A stretch of 64,000 nt of DNA, from contig JAFEVB010000004.1 in assembly GCA_032629725.1 (NCBI GenBank), positions 372,001 through 436,000 on the forward strand, read 5' to 3'. Position 1 is the stretch's first letter. Every line of letters begins with the position of its first letter. A program made the translations under genes and the position numbers. Shown here piece after piece: positions 58,995 to 64,000 of the stretch. The stretch is from Gremmenia infestans (lineage: Eukaryota > Ascomycota > Leotiomycetes > Helotiales > Hamatocanthoscyphaceae). Below the pieces are notes generated by a model. The model had not been told where the DNA came from and did not search any database. It worked only from the letters and a program-made list of their open reading frames with translations.

Positions 58995-59835
58995 ACGAAT
59001 TACAGTTTCTTTCCTGATATGAAAGCCTCCATTCACAGAAATCATACTCCTCCCATCCCGCGTCGTCGCCTCTACTCTAATCTCATACCATCCCTCCGGC
59101 GTCATCTCCGGATACAGTGGCATCGGCGGAGGACAGATCTCCGTACACCCTTTTCGAATGTCAGGACAGGAGCGATGCAAGCTTACCCGTTGGCCTGAGG
59201 CCTGCTCCACTTTTATCCCCCGACGCCACCCAGTGGTGGGTAGCACCTTATCCTCCTCATTCTAATCCTCATTCTCTTCTCATTCCCTAAATCGCTAAAC
59301 TGCCATATGTCGATATCACACAACGGCGCAAAGTATAGCGGTGAGAGCTCGGCGCTGCCGTTGATACTTCCAGTTTTATTTAGCCTGGGGGGAGCGCCGG
59401 AGGGCGAGATGAATGTGCCGAGGAGGCGAACTTTGAAGTAGATACCACTGAGGGCGAGAGAGGGGGGATGTTAGGTTGTTGGTTTTATTTGAGTGTGGAG
59501 GAGGGGGGTGGTGAAATGAGTTAGGGGTTATGTGTGTGTATACGGTGGATTTCGGGAGGGGTGAGAGGTGAGGGGGAAGAGGATCACAATACAGGATGAA
59601 GCAGGATGGGGACTTACATTGTTGGAGTCTGGTGGGTGGGGACCTAATCGACTGATTTGGAAGATGGAGTTGGAGTTATCGTTTGTGGTATATAGAGAGG
59701 GGGGTGATCAAGGTTTGGATTAGGAATCAACGGCGGAGATATGATCACACTCTGCTGAATAGGTACTGTCGAGACTCCGTGAGCGAGAAGGAGTGTTGCG
59801 ATGCTGAGAAAAATGGCTTTAGTACGAGTATACAT
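58995..59835 (-). pseudogene. Disrupted secreted-protein gene
   Basis: Exon 1 (59835-59618) begins with a signal peptide, MYTRTKAIFLSIATLLLAHG, then a Pro/Ile-rich segment. A 170-bp intron (GTAAGT at 59617, CTCAG at 59448) joins it in phase to GIYFKVRLLGTF, ELSPLYFAPLCDIDIW and MRRIRCYPPLGG. The phase match supports the structure, but the frame has a TAG at 59644-59646 in exon 1. A second break lies at a C5 run (59217-59221): one more base would continue the frame into IKVEQASGQRVSLHRSCPDI, then EICPPPMPLYPEM, TPEGWYEIRVEATT and NGGFHIRK. The Cys-containing, conserved-looking segments suggest a secreted protein of unknown family. The two breaks could be real inactivation or sequence errors. 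No clear stop is seen before it runs into the convergent sugar porter gene. Confidence 0.5.
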
Positions 59836-60655
59836 CTTATGGTTTTAGAAGTTTATGATTTTGCACAGCTGCAAAGAGAAGTAGTTGCAATTAGGTAGCT
59901 GGGGCTGCGAGGGAATTAAAGGTGAAGGACGAGAGGGGATTTGGAGTAGGCTTTAATATGCGCAAGAGGAGGCGAAGCAGAATAGATGGTTTAGATACTG
60001 GAGGGAGAAAGAGCTAAGAGGGGGGTGAGGACCGGAATAAACGTATAATGATCTTTCAGATACTTGAATCTTCATTCTATCTCTGTTAGCATAATCCGCG
60101 GACTCGTAGTTGCTAGCTCTAATACATGACTTATTATCCTCGTACCACTCTCACTATAATTCGCGTATGCCTAGGTAATAATCAATGAAAGGTGAAATGT
60201 TTGCTTCGTATAATAATATTTGCTATACCTCTGGTAAGCCTAATTATCAGCCCCAATATCAAACAGCCTAATTCTTTTGAACCATTTCTTTTTTCCTTTA
60301 CTTATGACCGGCTATTAGCTTCAAATTCTGAAGGGTGATCCCTTCCAGAATAGTTTTTTGATCAAAGATGCATGATTTGGCATTTACGGAGGAGAGAATC
60401 CCTTGGTTTCGCAACACCGGAAATGAAATTGTTCTTTTCACTTGAACGAATATCCATTGCTAAGCAAACTTCATACTATTTTTGGTGGTGAGATAAAGGA
60501 GACTTTCCAGGAGCGACGGTAACAGATACACTCTCGCAATTCGCATGCCGAGCAGAAGTACCATGCATAATACCGCAAAGCGAGAGTGTCTCCACCGCCT
60601 CTCAATGGTGAAGATTAAACTTGGATCTCAATAAAACTTGGCGTATTATTATCTA
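59836..60655. other. Gene-free stretch with one hairpin
   Basis: About 820 bp without a gene. ACACTCTCGC at 60528-60537 is repeated inverted as GCGAGAGTGT at 60580-60589, a 10-bp stem with a 42-nt loop. It could be chance or a remnant of mobile DNA. Confidence 0.5.
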
Positions 60656-60659
60656 CGGT

Positions 60660-61121
60660 GTATTGATTTGCGCCCCTAAATGCAGGCTGTGACGGTGGCG
60701 ACCCCAAGCATCCTGTGAATTGGAAGCATGGCGGTAAAAACACTGTCGGGATCGCAGTATACAACATTATTCCCGAGAAGACGCGCTACAACGCAGGTAT
60801 ATATACCGTTAAGATTAGAGAGGACAATTAGAGTGACAGTGGCGCTGTAGAAGAATTCAAAATCAGCGTCGATTACCTGGATAGCACAGGCACAAGTATT
60901 GGTGCTGATACTAATTAATATAGTCGCCAAAGCTGCAAACGTTCTTTAGCGACGATACACCTTATGTTACACAGGACTATTACAGCGCTCTTACGATTAG
61001 TCTTGATACTACCAAAAACGCCAAGAACGATTTGCCGTTTCGGATTGGTGGTCAGACTTGGGACATATCTTCTCATTCGATATGCGGGTATGTAGCAGGT
61101 TCGCAAGTTGGAGATTGAGAT
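60660..61121 (+). pseudogene. Relic ORF of unknown family
   Basis: After a possible acceptor (AAATGCAG) the frame reads GCDGGDPKHPVNWKHGGKNT, VGIAVYNIIPEKTRYNAGIY and TVKIREDN, then a TAG, SDSGAVEEFKISVDYLDSTG, a TAA, and after a frame change KLQTFFSDDTPYVTQDYY, SALTISLDTTKNAKNDL, PFRIGGQTWDISSHSICGYV and a stop at 61119-61121. The composition is clearly protein-like on both sides of each break, so I take it as a decayed gene. The family is unknown to me. It lies just upstream of the inverted-repeat element. Confidence 0.55.
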
Positions 61122-61345
61122 CAGTTGATAGGTTCAATGGTTTAGACCCATGTTTCCTCTACTATATAAAAGTCATTGCTAATTAGTTTTTAACTAGAGC
61201 CGTCATAGGGAATGTACCTTTGACTGCTGTACATAATGTACATTATAAGCCGGCGAAATGAAATCTATATATAAAGTAGTATAGTTATTCATACAGCTAT
61301 ATATGTTCCGGTTCATTCGTGAATCTGCCAGATTCATGAATCTAG

Positions 61346-61504
61346 CTAGTTCATTCGTGAATCCGCGCTAAGATTCACGAATGAACTAGATTTATGGATG
61401 AACTAGTTTATTTATGAATGAACTGGTTTATACGTGAATCCCACTAAGATTCATGAATAAACTAGGGTACTCGTGAATACCACTAAGATTTATGAATAAA
61501 CTAG
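61346..61504. repeat. Left array of CTAG-bounded hairpin units
   Basis: Three units of 43-44 bp, 61346-61389, 61423-61465 and 61462-61504, begin and end with CTAG (CTGG at one edge). Each folds on itself. The first is a perfect 18-bp stem with an 8-nt loop: CTAGTTCATTCGTGAATC at 61346-61363 and its complement at 61372-61389. The second and third have mismatches and share the loop word CCACTAA. Confidence 0.88.
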
Positions 61505-61807
61505 TTTATACGTAAATTACTATAAAAATTAAGGATATTTGCTACTACTTTTTATTATCTTAGGCTCTAATAGTAAGGAGCTTTTCATTTATATAATATT
61601 AATTACTAATTTAATTATCTTAACTAGGTAGCATTAACTTTTCTATAAAGAAAATAAAAACAATTGCTAGTAAGTAAAGTATTTAATGATCTTAGTATTT
61701 TAGTGGTGGTATTATAAATAATTAGGAAGAAGAAAAGAGTCTTTTTATGTGGGATCACCTGCAAAATCAACTCTTAGATTCATAAGTAAACTGGATTTAC
61801 GAGTGAA

Positions 61808-61890
61808 CTAGTTTATTCGTGAATATCACTAATATTCACAAGTGACCTAGGGTATACGTGAATTTGTACTAAGATTCATGAATGAACTAG
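61808..61890. repeat. Right array of CTAG-bounded hairpin units
   Basis: Two further units, 61808-61850 and 61847-61890, share the CTAG boundary at 61847-61850. They have the same length and arm sequences (CTAGTTTATTCGTGAAT..., ...GATTCATGAATGAACTAG) as the left array. Confidence 0.85.
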
Positions 61891-61937
61891 GAGATTTATG
61901 AATCGCTTATATTCACGAATGAACCGGAACATATATA

Positions 61938-62539
61938 AAATCTTTAATAGAGAACCATTTTTGGTTCGGTTATTTACTACATCGATTCTCTTTCAAATTC
62001 TGATTTCTTAATCTAATACTATAGGTGGAAGTGAAAGATAGGACTGCAATAGATAAGTGATAGGTCATGATTACTTACAACTAGAGTATATAAAGTCGCC
62101 ATGTGAAAATTGCAGGTTTAGTTGTTTGTATTTGCTATAGGGCAGCTTAGGTGTAAGGCCGGAAAGTAGGAATAAGTATACGTTTCAATAAGAGCTGTGA
62201 AACTACATATTTGGACCACTAATGTATTGTTGCTTTATACATACCTATAGGTATGGTAGGTAAAAATCCAGCCTACTCCTAATAAGGTACGGTACTGCCC
62301 CTGGAGTCCTCGCTTAATCGGGGGGGGGGTTACCTCTTTTCGGCTAGATGCTTACTCGATCTTTAAGCTTTATTGAATCATCCGATTCTCCCGATCAACC
62401 TGATTAATCACTCTGACTTTACATTTTCGGCCAAGATTGACCAAGGATTATTCAGCGGCTAGAATTAAGTCTACTGGCGGATATTTCAAACAGTGATCTT
62501 CCCCCTATTCCTGGACTGATTGCCCTTCACAGGATAGGA
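61938..62539. promoter_or_regulatory. Upstream region of the Zn2Cys6 gene
   Basis: About 600 bp between the TIR element and the regulator gene. It contains a G10 run at 62320-62329. The element ends about 600 bp before the start codon, so it could influence this promoter. No other gene is seen. Confidence 0.45.
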
Positions 62540-64000
62540 ATGGAGGTGGGCAGCCCAATGGAAATCGGCCCCACAGCCCCACAACACCCACAACAACAGC
62601 CCCAAGAACACCAGCCAAAACCAACTGTCGCATGCCTGAGATGCCGAGAGCAGAAGCTCAGATGCAATCGCGAGCTGCCATCATGTATAAGGTGTCGCAA
62701 ACAGAGAGCCGCGTGTTCTTACCCGTCGCCACCAGATCGGAAACGCATTGCGAAAACGAGGAGTCGGCCGAGGGCGCCGTTGGCAAATGGCGCAGAGCAT
62801 GACCATCGATCTCAACCTTCTACAACAGCAGATTCGAACGCCGAAGAGACTGATGAAGCCGCCAAACTGCCTTCTACGGAAGTTGGGTTACTACTTCTAG
62901 AAGTCTACTTCAAACGGATCTATAATGCCACCCTGCTGTTCCATAAAAGCATTGCTTTTCAGCTCTATATGCAGAATGATATACCAGACTACCTCCTCCG
63001 CGCCATCTTTGCACAAGCAGCCATCTTTTTAAAGCATGTCGATGCCAACTCGCCATATAAACAATATATTAATATACTTCCTATGCATACACTTTTCGAA
63101 AAGTCTTGGTCATGGGCGCGTTCCGCAAGTCGGGAAGTCCTCTCTCAAGCGGATGAACCCACTTTCCTTAGGGTGCAAGCTCTTCAAGTTTTGCAACTCT
63201 ACTATTTCTCCCAGGGCGAGACGCAGCGGGCCATCATTCACGCATCTCTAGCCTATCAACAAAGTCGGCTCCTTGGTTACGATATGTTGCACGAAGATGT
63301 TGCTTCTTCTTCTTCGACGAACCGCAGCATGCAGTTCGATCGAGAAATGAGAAGACGAAGCTTTTGGGCTAGTTGGTGTAGTTTTTGCATTGGTAGTACA
63401 CAATTGGGTTCCTCTAGGGCATGTGAGAACGTTGTAGATTTGCCGCTACCGGCGACATTTGAGAAAGGAGGGTCGGTCCGAGGAGTGGAGCTTAAGCTGG
63501 GCCAGAAGATGGAAATTGACTGGGGTGCTCAGACCTGTGCGAATAACGAGACGGCTGCTTCGTCGCCATGTTCATTGATGGCGGAACTGGTCAAGCTTTT
63601 GGGAATATGGTAAGTTCATTTTATGTCTCTGGCCTAACTCCAGCCATGTTATCCTTGATTATATGTACTTTTATTTGATTACGACGCCAGCTAAAAAAGT
63701 ATAACCTACAAAGGACCAAAGTGCAGGCTTTCATTTCGGATTCCGCTATACGCATGAACTCTCAACGAACTTATCAATTTGACGAATTGAATAAGCTCTT
63801 CGGCCCCACCGAACGCTCTATCCAGCTTACCCTCACAGATCTCTGCTCTCAAGCAGAATTCTACGACGAGAGCCCTGAGCTTCTCACATCTATTTGCTCC
63901 ATGTATTATCTGAGTCGACTTCTCCTGCATATGTCTATGGTCCCGATCCTCTCGGACTGTCCCATGGAAGCTCCAGCATCAAGTGGATCGGTGCGATATA
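62540..64000 (+). CDS. Zn2Cys6 transcription factor (partial, runs off the window)
   Basis: Exon 1 (62540-63609) starts at an ATG and a Pro/Gln-rich lead. The zinc cluster has six Cys at residues 32, 35, 42, 49, 52 and 59 (CLRCREQKLRC, CIRCRKQRAAC), the GAL4-type binuclear spacing, followed by a basic Arg-rich linker. The fungal-specific regulatory domain follows: LLLLEVYFKRIYNATLLFHK, RVQALQVLQLYYFSQGETQR and REMRRRSFWASWCSFCIGS. The next exon begins at 63714 after a 104-bp intron; the AAAG acceptor restores LLGIW-TKVQAFISDSAIR in phase, whereas the closer CCAG acceptor gives an immediate stop. The frame is open to the window end. It should be a nuclear activator or repressor; targets unknown. 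Confidence 0.88.

Larger units (their letters stand above)
61298..61937. mobile_element. 640-bp TIR element (MITE-like, non-autonomous)
   Basis: The two ends are perfect 27-bp inverted repeats: 61298-61324 and 61911-61937. The inner 20 bases of the left end are GTTCCGGTTCATTCGTGAAT; the outer seven are TATATAT. Beyond these the arms stay related but imperfect (GATTCATGAATC / CTAGTTCATT words). Both arms are made of CTAG-bounded hairpin units; the centre (61505-61807) is AT-rich and has no coding capacity. A TA target-site duplication may be hidden in the TATATAT ends. Size, TIRs and lack of a transposase fit a MITE. I do not recognise the TIR as that of a known fungal family. Confidence 0.85.

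Noticed and set aside
63610..63690. Shorter intron in the Zn2Cys6 gene using the CCAG acceptor at 63690
   Set aside because: With the phase-2 donor at 63610 it creates an immediate stop (C-TAA); the AAAG acceptor at 63713 restores a conserved-looking frame.
1..64000. tRNA, rRNA genes and CRISPR arrays
   Set aside because: I looked for tRNA T-loop words (GGTTCGAATCC-like) with matching acceptor arms, for 5S-like boxes and for spaced direct repeats, and found none that hold up by eye. A tRNA covariance search would settle the first point.

Overview
The window looks like nuclear DNA of a filamentous ascomycete (Pezizomycotina). Coding regions are interrupted by short GT-AG introns (mostly 46-110 bp) with CTAAC/CTGAC/TACTAAT-like branch sites. 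The genes present are typical of that group: a 3.2-kb-codon VPS13, CCT3, an SDS3-like HDAC subunit, a COG7-like subunit, a Zn2Cys6 regulator, an MFS sugar porter and fungal-type kinases. A more precise placement (perhaps Leotiomycetes) is only a guess from protein flavour. Exon joins below were worked out by eye from splice signals and reading phase.

Layout. 1-3083 holds no gene I can support. 3084-4767 (-) is an SDS3-like subunit. 5614-9820 (-) is an eight-exon gene for one 1200-residue protein that joins an RWD-like N-terminus, a PARP-type ADP-ribosyltransferase domain and a UBE2Q-like E2 domain; this is the most interesting intact gene. A divergent COG7-like gene (10686-11780, +) is followed by a type II membrane, PLOD-like glycosyltransferase (12257-14650, +). 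14651-23516 is a degraded accessory region: a broken kinase / C2H2 / AIG2-like / ankyrin / CxxCxGxG zinc-finger gene on the minus strand (about 16180-20206) lies head to head with a 5'-truncated, frame-broken HeLo-type kinase relic on the plus strand (about 20290-21328), followed by diverged direct repeats.

23517-35106 is core housekeeping DNA: intronless VPS13 (-) divergent from a mitochondrial DUF3429/TMEM69-like gene (+). 35107-41355 is gene-poor and contains one small two-exon RS-rich gene (37311-37744, +). 41356-43603 (+) encodes a fungal kinase-fold protein with altered catalytic residues. 44413-50916 is dense: a histidine phosphatase (-), a PRKRIP1-like protein (+), CCT3 (-) and a membrane-anchored SDR (-). 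Then come a tiny SMP/LEA-like gene with a GC-AG intron (52172-52440, -), an OGFr-domain gene (54248-55182, +) and an MFS sugar porter (56996-58892, +).

58900-62000 is again accessory: a disrupted secreted-protein gene (-), a relic ORF (+) with two stops and a frameshift, and a 640-bp terminal-inverted-repeat element (61298-61937) built from CTAG-bounded hairpin units. The window ends inside a Zn2Cys6 transcription factor gene (62540 onward, +).

The genes do not form one pathway. The core genes serve chromatin, Golgi tethering, membrane-contact lipid transport, protein folding and splicing-type functions. The two accessory blocks carry the signs of mutation and mobile DNA.
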